Shown here: in pieces, positions 9,248 to 17,763 of the stretch | Layout of the letters: every line of letters begins with the position of its first letter | Numbering within the stretch: position 1 is the stretch's first letter | Assembly: GCF_001310815.1 (NCBI RefSeq) | Contig: NZ_BAZK01000005.1 | Location: 248,001-312,000, forward strand | Direction of reading: 5' to 3' | DNA length: 64,000 nucleotides | DNA from: Pseudovibrio denitrificans JCM 12308 | GTDB taxonomy: Bacteria > Pseudomonadota > Alphaproteobacteria > Rhizobiales > Stappiaceae | The notes under the pieces: model-generated | What the model was told of the DNA's origin: nothing | The model's input: only the letters and a program-made list of their open reading frames with translations | The model's database searches: none | Program-made: the position numbers and the translations under genes

Positions 9248-10048
9248 ATGAGTGACGTAAACCTCGCTGAAGATATCCAGGCGGACCGCTCTAAAATGCA
9301 TGTATCCGATACCGATGTGGCTATCGAGATTACAGGTATGAACAAGTGGTACGGAGACTTCCACGTTCTGCGTGATATTAACCTGAAGGTTATGCGCGGC
9401 GAACGTATCGTTATCTGTGGCCCGTCCGGTTCTGGTAAATCAACCATGATCCGCTGCATTAACCGCCTTGAGGAGCATCAGAAGGGCCGTATCGTCGTTG
9501 ACGGTATCGAGCTGACCTCTGATCTTAAGAAGATTGATGAGATCCGCCGCGAAGTGGGTATGTGCTTCCAGCACTTCAACTTGTTCCCGCATCTGACCAT
9601 TCTGGAGAACTGTACACTGGCTCCAATCTGGGTTCGCAAGATGCCGAAGAAACAGGCTGAAGAGATTGCGATGCATTATCTTGAGCGCGTGAAGATCCCT
9701 GAGCAGGCCAACAAGTATCCTGGTCAGCTTTCCGGTGGTCAGCAGCAGCGTGTGGCGATTGCCCGTTCGCTCTGCATGAACCCGAAGGTCATGCTGTTTG
9801 ATGAGCCAACATCTGCGCTTGACCCTGAGATGATCAAGGAAGTGCTGGACGTGATGATCGGTCTGGCGGAAGAGGGCATGACCATGCTCTGCGTGACCCA
9901 CGAAATGGGCTTTGCCCGTAAAGTGGCGAACCGCGTGATCTTTATGGATCAGGGCCAGATTGTTGAGCAGAATGAGCCAGAGCCATTCTTTACCAATCCG
10001 CAGCATGAGCGTACTCAGCTGTTCCTCTCCCAGATCCTTAACCACTGA
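9248..10048 (+). CDS. aapP: general L-amino acid ABC transporter ATP-binding protein AapP
   Basis: A 266-residue cytoplasmic ATPase energizing the AapQM channel. Walker A is GPSGSGKST, the signature is LSGGQQQR, Walker B is [14 protein letters not shown], and the switch His is in [10 protein letters not shown]. The family marker [16 protein letters not shown] is near the N-terminus. A GGAG ribosome site sits about eight bases before the ATG. It is the last gene of the aap operon and is followed by a strong terminator. Confidence 0.97.
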   Translation: MSDVNLAEDIQADRSKMHVSDTDVAIEITGMNKWYGDFHVLRDINLKVMRGERIVICGPSGSGKSTMIRCINRLEEHQKGRIVVDGIELTSDLKKIDEIRREVGMCFQHFNLFPHLTILENCTLAPIWVRKMPKKQAEEIAMHYLERVKIPEQANKYPGQLSGGQQQRVAIARSLCMNPKVMLFDEPTSALDPEMIKEVLDVMIGLAEEGMTMLCVTHEMGFARKVANRVIFMDQGQIVEQNEPEPFFTNPQHERTQLFLSQILNH

Positions 10049-10071
10049 TCTGGTCGGAGTTCCTAGTTCAA

Positions 10072-10101
10072 AGCCTCGCTGTTTCAGCGGGGCTTTTTTT
10101 T
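10072..10101 (+). terminator. intrinsic terminator of the aap operon
   Basis: AGCCTCGCT (10072-10080) pairs with AGCGGGGCT (10086-10094) with one G-T pair, followed by a run of T to 10101. It lies 24 bases after the aapP stop. Confidence 0.9.
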
Positions 10102-10156
10102 CGTTTTGGTCGCCTGCCTCTTTGTAACGTTCGAGTATCGCTTATCTGGGATTCTC

Positions 10157-11272
10157 CTACAAAGCCTGTGCGCTTCTTACGGCGGCGCGCAGGCCTCGGC
10201 GGTGGGCGCCGGGGCTGCTCCAGGATTTTAGGAGGAAGTCTCGAATGTCGGCGTGGTGGGCTTTGGTGAATTGTGCGGATTCCAGTGCGCTGACAATGCG
10301 GGAGGTACGGATACCTTCGTTGGCGGCGTAGGCGATGAGGGATGGATTGCGGCGTGCTTGAGCGCGGGTGAGAGGATTGCCGTGTTTGTCCAGAATGGCA
10401 CCATCAGCGTTGGTTTGTGGCACGGCCATGTGGTGGACGGCGACGACTTCCCAGCGGTTGTTGAAGACGGGAGAACCGGAGCTGCCTTTTTGCGTATCGC
10501 CGGAGTACCAGCAAAACATGTGTGCATCAGTTCCATTTTCAATATGCAGAAGGTGGTTGTTATGAACGACCACGGCTTTGTTGCGGCCAAGGGGATGCTG
10601 AATGATATTAATCGGATCTCCCTTCTTGATTTTGCCTTGCTGGCGGATGAGGGCATGCCATCCGTAATGATCCAGCGGGATAAAGCCGGGATCTTCATCC
10701 ACCACGGCCACCACTGCGATGTCCAGCTCCTCACTAGCCCAGAAAAAGCGGTCAGGGTCGATGGAGCAGATCTTTGAAGGGGTTTGGTTGCCAATGCGGT
10801 TGGTCTCTGCGCCAAGCTCAAAGAAGTGGGCTTTGGCGTCTTCTGGCGTGCTGAGAACATGATGGTTGGTCATCATCAGGCCATGGCCTACCAGAAAGCC
10901 TGTGCCGAACCTCAGTCCTTCGACGTGCTCAATTCTGCCAACAGAACGAGCGGCATAGAGGCCGTACTCAAAAAACTCGATGGGGAGCAGATCGTTTTGC
11001 GTGCCGATTAAGGCTTCCTTGCCGATGCTGATGGGGTCTGGCTTTTCTTCTTCAAAGATCGGGCTCTGTATGGATGTAGTCTGGCCTTCGGACATGGCCA
11101 GCGTGGCAGCGCGTCGATTGTAGAGGGCAAGCCGCTCCTTGCTGTCTGTTTCGGCCTGAGTTCCTGCCAAAATTGCGCTGCGGATCTTTTTTAACTCCCC
11201 GCTTCGGTCTCTTAGTCGTTGGGCTGCTTTTTCAAGTAATACACTGTTTAAATTATGTAATTTAAGGGTCAT
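10157..11272 (-). CDS. cytoplasmic trypsin-like (V8-type) serine protease
   Basis: A 371-residue protein with an S1/V8-like protease domain from about residue 115. The catalytic triad is visible: His138 in MMTNHHVL, Asp184 in ELDIAVVAV, Ser265 in KGSSGSPVF. The first 100 residues are charged and helical (a basic, Lys/Arg/Glu-rich segment) and there is no signal peptide, so unlike most V8-like proteases it should act inside the cell. The ATG at 11272 has AAAGG about ten bases upstream; a GTG at 11326 would add 18 residues. It is divergent from an SGNH-hydrolase-like gene that also lacks a signal peptide, with under 100 bases between starts, so a shared promoter region is likely. The substrate is unknown. 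Confidence 0.82.
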   Translation of the reverse strand: MTLKLHNLNSVLLEKAAQRLRDRSGELKKIRSAILAGTQAETDSKERLALYNRRAATLAMSEGQTTSIQSPIFEEEKPDPISIGKEALIGTQNDLLPIEFFEYGLYAARSVGRIEHVEGLRFGTGFLVGHGLMMTNHHVLSTPEDAKAHFFELGAETNRIGNQTPSKICSIDPDRFFWASEELDIAVVAVVDEDPGFIPLDHYGWHALIRQQGKIKKGDPINIIQHPLGRNKAVVVHNNHLLHIENGTDAHMFCWYSGDTQKGSSGSPVFNNRWEVVAVHHMAVPQTNADGAILDKHGNPLTRAQARRNPSLIAYAANEGIRTSRIVSALESAQFTKAHHADIRDFLLKSWSSPGAHRRGLRAAVRSAQAL

Positions 11273-11369
11273 GAAATGTACCTTTAAATTGTTATCTGCA
11301 TATGGCAAGCTTAACCGTAAACTCACCTCTTGTGTAAAGTTTAATAGTTAATCGTAGAGGGGGAATACT

Positions 11370-12398
11370 ATGAAAATTACATATGATGAGTTTTTGAAGT
11401 TAGCTCGTGATCCGAGTGTCCCTGAAGAACAACTACTGAAATACTGCAGGGTTGTTCGGCATACGGGTGCATTCGACATACAGTTCCAGGTGAAGCCGGA
11501 ACTGGTGGAGATGACCGAGATTGATGAGGAGTTTGAGAATGCTCTTCAGATCGGTAACTGGGCTTCCCGCATTCGCCGGTACTGGCGCTTCAAAGAAGCC
11601 ATGAAGGATCATCCTGAACGGCCTATGCTGATCTCGGAAGGGGACAGCTGGTTCCAGTTTCCAATTATCATTGACGATGTGATTGATCATCTGAGCGAGC
11701 ACTACAACATCTACTCGCTGGGTGCTGCGGGAGATACAGCGCAGAACATGGTCTACGGTCCGGACCGGGCCCGGCGGCGGGAATATCTCTCCGCGCTTTA
11801 TGACTACAAGGACAAGGTCTCCGGCTTCCTGTTCTCAGCTGCCGGAAATGACATTATCGGCGAAGATCCGGATACGGGTGTTGCGGTTCTTTTTGATATT
11901 CTTCAGGACTTCAACGGCGATATCAACGATGTGGACGGGCATATCAACCGCGCGGCCTTTGATGAGAAGCTTGCTTTCCTGAAAGGGGCCTATGAACGAG
12001 TGATCAGCGATATTCGCGGAGTTTCTGAGCTGCAGAACATGCCTGTGTTCGTGCATGGCTATGATTATGTGTTCCCTTACAAGTGGCAGGGAGATACACG
12101 CGACCCGCTGCATGCGGCCAAAGATGAGTGGTTGGGAGAACCGCTGTCTGACCGCAATATCCCAAGTGTGTTAGGGCGGAAGATCATCAGCGCCATGCTG
12201 GATGAGCTGTATGCTATGCTGGATGGTCTGGCAGCTGCGGATGCCAATGTGATTGTGGTGGATTGCCGGGGTGCCATGCCAAACCTGACGGATTGGGTGG
12301 ATGAGATCCACGGCACGTCTGATGGCTTTGCCAAGGTCGCAGGCCGGTTCAAGATGGCGATTGATCAGGCGCTGGTTGCCCATGGTGCCATGACCTGA
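11370..12398 (+). CDS. SGNH/GDSL-like hydrolase, cytoplasmic
   Basis: A 342-residue protein with SGNH hydrolase blocks: GDSW (Ser93, block I), LGAAGDT (block II Gly near 121), SAAGND (Asn160, block III) and DEIHGTS (Asp311/His314, block V). Members are esterases, lipases or acyl hydrolases. No signal peptide is present and about 80 residues precede the catalytic domain. AGAGGGGG stands before the ATG. The gene is divergent from the cytosolic trypsin-like protease. Family identity is well supported by the motifs; substrate and role are unknown, and I do not recognise this pair as a described system. Confidence 0.75.
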   Translation: MKITYDEFLKLARDPSVPEEQLLKYCRVVRHTGAFDIQFQVKPELVEMTEIDEEFENALQIGNWASRIRRYWRFKEAMKDHPERPMLISEGDSWFQFPIIIDDVIDHLSEHYNIYSLGAAGDTAQNMVYGPDRARRREYLSALYDYKDKVSGFLFSAAGNDIIGEDPDTGVAVLFDILQDFNGDINDVDGHINRAAFDEKLAFLKGAYERVISDIRGVSELQNMPVFVHGYDYVFPYKWQGDTRDPLHAAKDEWLGEPLSDRNIPSVLGRKIISAMLDELYAMLDGLAAADANVIVVDCRGAMPNLTDWVDEIHGTSDGFAKVAGRFKMAIDQALVAHGAMT

Positions 12399-12419
12399 AC
12401 CAAGCAGGTGAGTTGACGT

Positions 12420-12457
12420 GAGAGCACCGGCCTTGAAAACCGGTGCTCTCTTTTTTT
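12420..12457 (+). terminator. intrinsic terminator after the SGNH gene
   Basis: A perfect 11-bp stem, GAGAGCACCGG (12420-12430) with CCGGTGCTCTC (12440-12450), nine-base loop, then seven T. Confidence 0.93.
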
Positions 12458-12498
12458 GCCGATGGGGCGGCGTGTTGTGTGATGTGTTCTTGTCGGCG

Positions 12499-13116
12499 TT
12501 AGGCGAGGATCTGAGATATGCCCGCTTTAGCAGTGAGTTGCAGCTCCTTGCGCGAGGTGCCTGAGCGGGCGCGCAGGGAGAGGCCGTTGAGCAGGCAACC
12601 CAGCAGGTGGCCGGTGATCTCAGCGCTTTGTCTGGGCTGGATTTTCTTATCTTTGATCGCGACTTCAACGGTTTCGCGCATGGACTGATCGATGGTGTCG
12701 AGGACCATTCTCAGGACTTCCCTGATCTCCTCATCTGCACCAGCCTCTGCTGGAGCGGTGCAGGTGACAAAGCAGCCGAGCGGGCCACCGTCTTCCATGG
12801 AGGCTTCTGGCCGGTAAATCTCCATGGCTTGCATGAACACCTTCTCAAGGCCTTTGGAAAGGTCAGGCTCGGAGAGGATGGCGTTCTCGGTGCGTTTGCC
12901 CATCATCTCTGCGAAATGCTGCAGACATTTTATGTACATGTCCTTCTTGGAGCCGAAGGCGGCATAAAGGCTTGGGCGGTTGATTCCGGTCTCTGCGGAG
13001 ATCTGGTCCAGGCTGGTGGCAGAGAAGCCGTTTTCCCAGAAAATACGCTGCATTGTGGTTAGGGCAGTCTCTTTATCATAGAGGCGGGGGCGCCCGCGTG
13101 GTCGTGATGTACTCAT
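12499..13116 (-). CDS. TetR-family transcriptional regulator
   Basis: A 205-residue regulator. The N-terminal HTH is clear: TMQRIFWENGFSATSLDQIS, then TGINRPSLYAAFGSKKDMY, preceded by a basic RPRGRPRL arm. The C-terminal part is the ligand/dimer domain (GPLGCFVTCTAPAEAG is common in AcrR-like members). It is divergent from an HD-domain protein gene, and the 87-bp spacer contains a large palindrome whose left arm begins right beside this gene's start codon, so autorepression plus control of the HD gene is likely. No ribosome site is visible before the ATG, so the message may start at or near it. Confidence 0.9.
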   Translation of the reverse strand: MSTSRPRGRPRLYDKETALTTMQRIFWENGFSATSLDQISAETGINRPSLYAAFGSKKDMYIKCLQHFAEMMGKRTENAILSEPDLSKGLEKVFMQAMEIYRPEASMEDGGPLGCFVTCTAPAEAGADEEIREVLRMVLDTIDQSMRETVEVAIKDKKIQPRQSAEITGHLLGCLLNGLSLRARSGTSRKELQLTAKAGISQILA

Positions 13117-13176
13117 TTATGTACTGCTTCGCATAAAAATATTGAGCTCTAAATATTGATGCGATACGGTACATAA
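13117..13176. promoter_or_regulatory. 60-bp nested palindrome, likely TetR operator
   Basis: Three pairs of arms share one centre (between 13146 and 13147): TTATGTAC (13117-13124) with GTACATAA (13169-13176), CGCAT (13130-13134) with ATGCG (13159-13163), and the central GAGCTC (13144-13149). It fills most of the space between the TetR and HD-domain genes. Symmetry on this scale fits two cooperatively bound TetR dimers. Confidence 0.7.
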
Positions 13177-13203
13177 TTATTTTTGTAATTGGAAGAGTGC
13201 GTT

Positions 13204-14007
13204 ATGTCTGTAACGGCAAAGGATTGTGGAGCCTCTGAGCGTGTGATGGGAAGCCTGAACTGGGGCCAGAGAACAGGAGCTTACAGCAAAGGGCGGATGA
13301 CGCAGCTGGAGCATTTGAAGCTTGTTGGCAATCTGGTGCGTACGCAGCTGGTGGATCTGGGTGATACGGTGAAAGACCGGCTGGGTTTGCTGTCGCCGGT
13401 TTCTTCAGAGCTGGAGGCGTTGTTGCCTGCTGATACGTCACTGGTGCGTGATAGTCTGGAGTTTGCGGCGGAGACCCATGATGCAAGGCTGTTGCATCAC
13501 AGCTGGCGGACTTATCTGTTTGGGGTGCTGCTGGGTGAATATGCAGGTGTGTCGTTTGAACGGGAGCTGTTGTTCTCCGCAGCGATTTTGCATGACAGCG
13601 GGCTGATCAACAATCGTCAGACGCAGGTACATGAGTGCTGCTTTGCGATTTCTGGGGCGGAGGTGGCGTGCAACCATCTTTCCAACTGTGGGCATGACAA
13701 TGACACGGTGCACAAGGTGGGGGATGCGATTGCGCTGCATCTGAATGCCTATGTGTCGGCGCGTGCTCATGGAGGTGAGGCGTATCTGGTGAACCGGGGA
13801 GCCATGTGTGATCTGTTTGGTGCAGGGCATCGGCGGATGGCTCAATCCAGCGTAGAGCAGATTATGCACAAGCATCCGCGGGATGGGGTGATTGAGGCGC
13901 TGGAGTTTGAAACTGCACACCATATGAAGGGCACGCGGCCTTATGTGCTGACGAAACTCACAGGTGGCACAGCGCCCAAAACCGTGTTTGATGTCTACGG
14001 TGTGTAG
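13204..14007 (+). CDS. HD-domain protein (putative metal-dependent hydrolase)
   Basis: A 267-residue protein with an HD domain in the middle: His in LLHHSWRTY (about residue 98), the HD pair in AAILHDSGL (His130, Asp131) and further metal-ligand-like His/Asp in GDAIALHLN. HD proteins are usually metal phosphohydrolases; the HHSWRTY start also resembles the cyanamide-hydratase-like branch, which hydrates nitriles. The ATG at 13204 is chosen over a TTG at 13189. It is divergent from a TetR regulator with a long palindrome between, suggesting induction by a small molecule, possibly its substrate. The reaction is not known. Confidence 0.75.
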   Translation: MSVTAKDCGASERVMGSLNWGQRTGAYSKGRMTQLEHLKLVGNLVRTQLVDLGDTVKDRLGLLSPVSSELEALLPADTSLVRDSLEFAAETHDARLLHHSWRTYLFGVLLGEYAGVSFERELLFSAAILHDSGLINNRQTQVHECCFAISGAEVACNHLSNCGHDNDTVHKVGDAIALHLNAYVSARAHGGEAYLVNRGAMCDLFGAGHRRMAQSSVEQIMHKHPRDGVIEALEFETAHHMKGTRPYVLTKLTGGTAPKTVFDVYGV

Positions 14008-14013
14008 CGCGGA

Positions 14014-14600
14014 TCAGAGTACGAGGGAGAGCAGGTTGCCCACTTCGGTATGCTGCTCTTCGGTGGTTGGGTACTCGCCGCAGACGCGGCTGATGGCGGC
14101 GTGGATCATGAACGCACGCACGGAAACAGCCCCCAGTTTTGGGTCCATGGTGCGGATGGATTTATCCTGCTGGCCCTTCTCGATGAACCGCTGAAACAGC
14201 TTGTCGATGCTGCCGGCCACATCAAGGAAGTTTTCTGCCGGCTGCCTTTTTCCCAGCCAGCGACGTCGATGAAGATGCGTAGGAATTCTGGTTGTTTTTC
14301 AAAGTATTGCAGAATCATCATGAGAGAGTGATTCAACTGCTCGCGGCCACTTGCCGTGCTTGTTTCAGCTTCCTCGTGCAGGGCATCCACGCAGATCTTG
14401 AGCTCCTTCAAACCGATCTCCGCAAACAAGCCGAGCTTGTCGCCGAAGTGGGCGAAGAGCGTGCCTTTGGAGACATTGGCCTGCTCCGCGATGCTTTCTG
14501 TGCTGACCGCGTTGAAGTTGCCCTGATTGAACAGGTCCGTGGCGGCCACCAGAATGCGCTGGCGGGTTTCTTGTGCTCGTTTTTGTTTGCCCTGAAGCAT
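14014..14600 (-). pseudogene. TetR-family regulator, frameshifted
   Basis: A TetR regulator read from the ATG at 14600 (GAGGG six bases upstream): KRAQETRQRILVAATDLFNQ, then EQANVSKGTLFAHFGDKLGL is a full HTH. After EKGSRQK the frame is lost; the adjacent frame continues with FLDVAGSIDKLFQRFIEKG and a normal end at 14014. One A is missing in the run seen as TTTT at 14231-14234 on the plus strand; restoring it gives 195 residues, the usual size. It is divergent from an NAD(P)H oxidoreductase, with three matching operator sites between. I think the gene is functional and the base loss an error, but a true null cannot be excluded. Confidence 0.8.
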
Positions 14601-14622
14601 GGTTCCCTCAAATTCGATAAAG

Positions 14623-14684
14623 TGACTATGGTCAAAAAATAAATTGACTCCAGTCATATTTTGAAAATAAGTTGACCGCAGTCA
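14623..14684. promoter_or_regulatory. three TGAC-N4-GTCA operator sites
   Basis: Three 12-bp palindromes lie between the divergent TetR gene and the oxidoreductase gene: TGACTATGGTCA (14623-14634), TGACTCCAGTCA (14645-14656) and TGACCGCAGTCA (14673-14684). They share TGAC and GTCA half-sites. Position and symmetry indicate operators for the neighbouring TetR regulator, covering both promoters. Confidence 0.8.
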
Positions 14685-14700
14685 AATAAATGGAGTTCCC

Positions 14701-15315
14701 ATGACAAACCGAATTTTTGTGTTTAGCGGTCATCTCGGAGAAGATCGTCTCGGGCATGCTCTTGCTGAGGCGTATGCGGATGCTGCGCGCAAGGCGGGGG
14801 CAGAGGTTCGTGTGATGAACCTGAGTGCGATGGTGTTTGATGCTGGCTTGCGGTCCGGTGATTACAAAGGTGGGCAGGGGCTGGAGCCGGATCTGGTTGC
14901 GTTTCAGGAGAACCTGACTTGGTGCACGCATTGGGTGCCTGTGTACCCGCTGTGGTGGGGCGGTATGCCGGGACCGATGAAAGGAATGCTGGACCGTACT
15001 TTGCTGCCGGGGTTTGCGTTCCAGATTGTGGAAGGTGAAGAGCTGCCAGCCAAGCTGCTGAGAGGGCGGAGTGCCCGGGTGCTGATCACCAGTGATACTG
15101 CGTCGAACTACTATGATGAGCTTTATAATCGCGCCCATGACACGGTGATGGGGCTTCAGATTCTGGACTTTGTCGGGTTTGAAAACCACAGCTTCCGCAT
15201 GTTCTCACCGACTTACCTGTCGACTGAGGAAGAGCGTGCTGCGTGGATTGCTGAGGCGGCTCAACTTGGTGAGCAGGATGCACTTGCCAAGCAGGAAGAG
15301 TTGGCTGTCGCCTAA
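14701..15315 (+). CDS. NAD(P)H-dependent flavin oxidoreductase (NQO1/KefF-like)
   Basis: A 204-residue cytosolic flavodoxin-fold protein. It opens with FVFSGHLGEDRLGHALAEAY, the FMN/FAD phosphate-binding part, and has PVYPLWWGGMPGPMKGMLDR, the flavin-ring and dimer segment typical of NAD(P)H:quinone reductases of the NQO1/MdaB/KefF family. These enzymes reduce quinones or other electrophiles by two electrons. A GGAG site lies before the ATG. Three TetR operator sites stand immediately upstream, so it is probably induced by a reactive compound sensed by the divergent regulator. Confidence 0.9.
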   Translation: MTNRIFVFSGHLGEDRLGHALAEAYADAARKAGAEVRVMNLSAMVFDAGLRSGDYKGGQGLEPDLVAFQENLTWCTHWVPVYPLWWGGMPGPMKGMLDRTLLPGFAFQIVEGEELPAKLLRGRSARVLITSDTASNYYDELYNRAHDTVMGLQILDFVGFENHSFRMFSPTYLSTEEERAAWIAEAAQLGEQDALAKQEELAVA

Positions 15316-15318
15316 ACA

Positions 15319-15353
15319 AAAGCCCTGCAGGTCAATGACTTGCAGGGCTTTCT
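15319..15353. terminator. bidirectional terminator
   Basis: AAAGCCCTGCA (15319-15329) pairs perfectly with TGCAGGGCTTT (15341-15351). It lies between the oxidoreductase gene and the convergent sulfurtransferase gene and can serve both. Confidence 0.85.
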
Positions 15354-15376
15354 TGTGAATGTGATTCTGGTTTAAC

Positions 15377-16222
15377 TCAGGCTGGTTCGCTGATGACTTC
15401 TGTCTTTTCGCTGGAGCCCCATTCGGTCCAGGAGCCGTCATAAAGAGCGTTTTTGGAGAAGCCGACCTGCTCCAGTGCCAGTGTGATGACGGCAGCGGTT
15501 ACGCCGGAGCCGCAAGATGTGATCACCGGGGTGGAAGCATCTACGCCGACCTGCTTGAAGATGTTTTGCAGGTCTTCCTTGGAGCGGAGTTTGCCTTCGT
15601 TCAGCAGCAGGCCGAATGGCAGATTGAGAGCTCCCGGCATATGGCCAGCACGAACGCCTTCGCGTGGTTCCGGTGCCAGACCTTTGAAGCGTTCTGGTGC
15701 GCGAGCATCCAGCACAAGGTGGCTGCTGCTGTCCAGTGCGTCCTGCACTTCATCCAGATTGCGCACCATGTCGTGGTTGAGCATAGCGGTGAAGTGGCGC
15801 TCCAGACGGGTTGGAACCTCATCGGTGAGTGGATAGCCTTCTTCTTTCCAAGCTGGCAGGCCGCCATCCAGAACGAAGACGCTCTCAACGCCAAAGGCGC
15901 GGAACATCCACCAAACACGGGCGGCTGAGAAAATGCCAGCGCCGTCATAGACCACGATGGTTTGGCCGTCGCCGATACCCATCTTGCGCATTTTGGAGGA
16001 GAATACGTGCGGTTCCGGCATCATGTGCGGAAGCGGGGAGCTCTGATCGGAGACTTCATCAATGTCCATGAAGACAGCGCCGGGAATGTGCTCTTGCTCG
16101 TATTCCTTTTTGGCGTTGCGCTCCATGGCAGGCAGGTACCAGGACGCATCAATGATGACCACATCGGGTGCATCAAGGTGGTCCTTGAGCCAGCTTACTG
16201 AGACAATTGGATCCTGCGCCAT
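15377..16222 (-). CDS. sseA: 3-mercaptopyruvate/thiosulfate sulfurtransferase
   Basis: A 281-residue protein of two rhodanese domains. The first (IDASWYLPAMERNAKKEYEQ) is catalytically silent, the second carries the active Cys in TSCGSGVTA. The CGSG(V/I)TA loop is that of mercaptopyruvate sulfurtransferases rather than thiosulfate rhodaneses. The enzyme moves sulfur from 3-mercaptopyruvate to a thiol or cyanide in cysteine catabolism. It starts three bases after the stop of the alanyl-tRNA editing gene, so the two are co-transcribed. Confidence 0.93.
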   Translation of the reverse strand: MAQDPIVSVSWLKDHLDAPDVVIIDASWYLPAMERNAKKEYEQEHIPGAVFMDIDEVSDQSSPLPHMMPEPHVFSSKMRKMGIGDGQTIVVYDGAGIFSAARVWWMFRAFGVESVFVLDGGLPAWKEEGYPLTDEVPTRLERHFTAMLNHDMVRNLDEVQDALDSSSHLVLDARAPERFKGLAPEPREGVRAGHMPGALNLPFGLLLNEGKLRSKEDLQNIFKQVGVDASTPVITSCGSGVTAAVITLALEQVGFSKNALYDGSWTEWGSSEKTEVISEPA

Positions 16223-16225
16223 ATG

Positions 16226-16951
16226 TTAGTCCTCCAACTGGATGCGGACGCGTCTGTTCTGACGGCCTTTTTTCTCAATCTTAGTGATTGCAGCGGTTCC
16301 GATCTGTGCGGTTTGGGACACATGCGTGCCACCGCATGGCTGCAAATCAACGTTCTCGCCAATTCTTACCAGTCTTACCCGTCCGCTGCCCATTGGTGGT
16401 TTTACACTCATGGTCTTTACAAGGCCGGGATTGGCTTCCAGCTCTTCGTCGGTGATCCATTCCTGTGTGACTGCATAGTCGCCAGCAATGAGCTCCTGAA
16501 GCTTGCTGGTGAGCTCTTCCTTGTCCAGTGCAGCTTCCGGAATATCGAAGTCCAGACGGCCTGTGCCATCGCTGATCTGGCCGCCGGTGACCGGGAATGG
16601 CAGCACGACGGAAAGCAGGTGCAGGGCTGTGTGGACGCGCATGCGCTTGTAGCGGGTTTCCCAATCAACGTGCGCGGTGACCTTTGCCCCTGCGCTCAAG
16701 GTTGCTGGCAGCTGCGTGCCTTCGGCAGGCACATGCACGATCTGGGTGCGATCCTTGGAGTATACGGTTGTGGCAATTGGAATACGGGTGCCGTCTTCCA
16801 GCTCAATGGAGCCACTGTCGCCCGGCTGGCCGCCGCCATTGGGGTAAAAGCAGGTCCGGTCCAGAATGATGCCGCCTTCCGGTGTGATTTCGCTTAGAGC
16901 CGCTTCACTGCTGCGCAGGTAGGCATCGTCTCGGTACAAATGTTCTGTCAT
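16226..16951 (-). CDS. alanyl-tRNA editing protein (AlaX type)
   Basis: A 241-residue free-standing editing domain homologous to the C-terminal half of AlaRS. The zinc/editing motifs are HTALHLL (HXXXH) and CGGTHV (CXXXH). It also keeps the small upstream subdomain with FYPNGGGQPGD. AlaX proteins hydrolyse Ser or Gly wrongly loaded on tRNA-Ala. It is the upstream partner of sseA in a two-gene unit. Length matches the medium AlaX-M class. Confidence 0.92.
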   Translation of the reverse strand: MTEHLYRDDAYLRSSEAALSEITPEGGIILDRTCFYPNGGGQPGDSGSIELEDGTRIPIATTVYSKDRTQIVHVPAEGTQLPATLSAGAKVTAHVDWETRYKRMRVHTALHLLSVVLPFPVTGGQISDGTGRLDFDIPEAALDKEELTSKLQELIAGDYAVTQEWITDEELEANPGLVKTMSVKPPMGSGRVRLVRIGENVDLQPCGGTHVSQTAQIGTAAITKIEKKGRQNRRVRIQLED

Positions 16952-17019
16952 GGAATAATCTCAAATGGATAGGGAAAGGTGCGCCGTGAAATGATTTGGC
17001 GCACCTTCAAGGAGAAGTC

Positions 17020-17664
17020 TTAAGCGGTGGAGCGTGCGCTGAGCAGTTTGACTGCAAAGGCAGCCATGATGCCCGCAAAAGAGTAATCGAGGATGCGCAT
17101 CACACGTGGGGAGTTGCGCAGGAACTTGGAGACAGCAGATGCGCCAAACACCATGACCAGACTGCTTGGCACGTTCAGCAGAATGAAGAAGAAGCCAAGG
17201 AACAGCAGTTTAGAGGTCGCGTATGGATCTGATGCAGACACAAACTGAGGCAGGAAGGTCACGAAGAACAGCACAACTTTCGGGTTGAGCAGGTTGATCG
17301 TTACGGCTTTGGCCCAGATGGCTCTGGCGGTTTCGCGAGAGGCTTCGCCTTCTTCCAGTGACAGCGCAGAGCCGTTGCGCAGGATCTGGAAGGCCAGATA
17401 AACCAGATAAAGTGCGCCAACGGTTTTGAGGATCTGGAAGGCAAACTCGGAGGCGGCGAGCAGGGCGGAGATGCCAACGGCAGCAAGGAACGCATGGATC
17501 ATCACACCGTTTGTTGCGCCAACAATGGCCATCAGACCGGCTTTGCGGCCCTGCGTGAGCGTTTTGCTCATGAAGAAGGTCATGTCCGGTCCAGGGGTAA
17601 TGGACAGGATGAAGGCAGCAACGGTGAAACCCGCCATCACACTTAGTTCAGGCACAAAATACAT
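17020..17664 (-). CDS. LysE-family amino acid exporter
   Basis: A 214-residue inner-membrane protein with about six hydrophobic segments. The first helix ends with the family signature SITPGPDMTFFMSKTL, and AVTINLLNPKVVLFF is the second hallmark. LysE/RhtB proteins export amino acids or related compounds. The ATG at 17664 is preceded by AGAGGG at eight bases; an upstream TTG at 17694 is less likely. It stands alone, so its substrate cannot be inferred. Confidence 0.92.
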   Translation of the reverse strand: MYFVPELSVMAGFTVAAFILSITPGPDMTFFMSKTLTQGRKAGLMAIVGATNGVMIHAFLAAVGISALLAASEFAFQILKTVGALYLVYLAFQILRNGSALSLEEGEASRETARAIWAKAVTINLLNPKVVLFFVTFLPQFVSASDPYATSKLLFLGFFFILLNVPSSLVMVFGASAVSKFLRNSPRVMRILDYSFAGIMAAFAVKLLSARSTA

Positions 17665-17763
17665 GCGAAAGGCCCTCTGGGTTATTATTCTCAATTGGCC
17701 CTAACGTATTTTACTGTGCCAGCGCAAGTCTACTGAAGGGTACTCACCATTTCTGAGGGTGCT

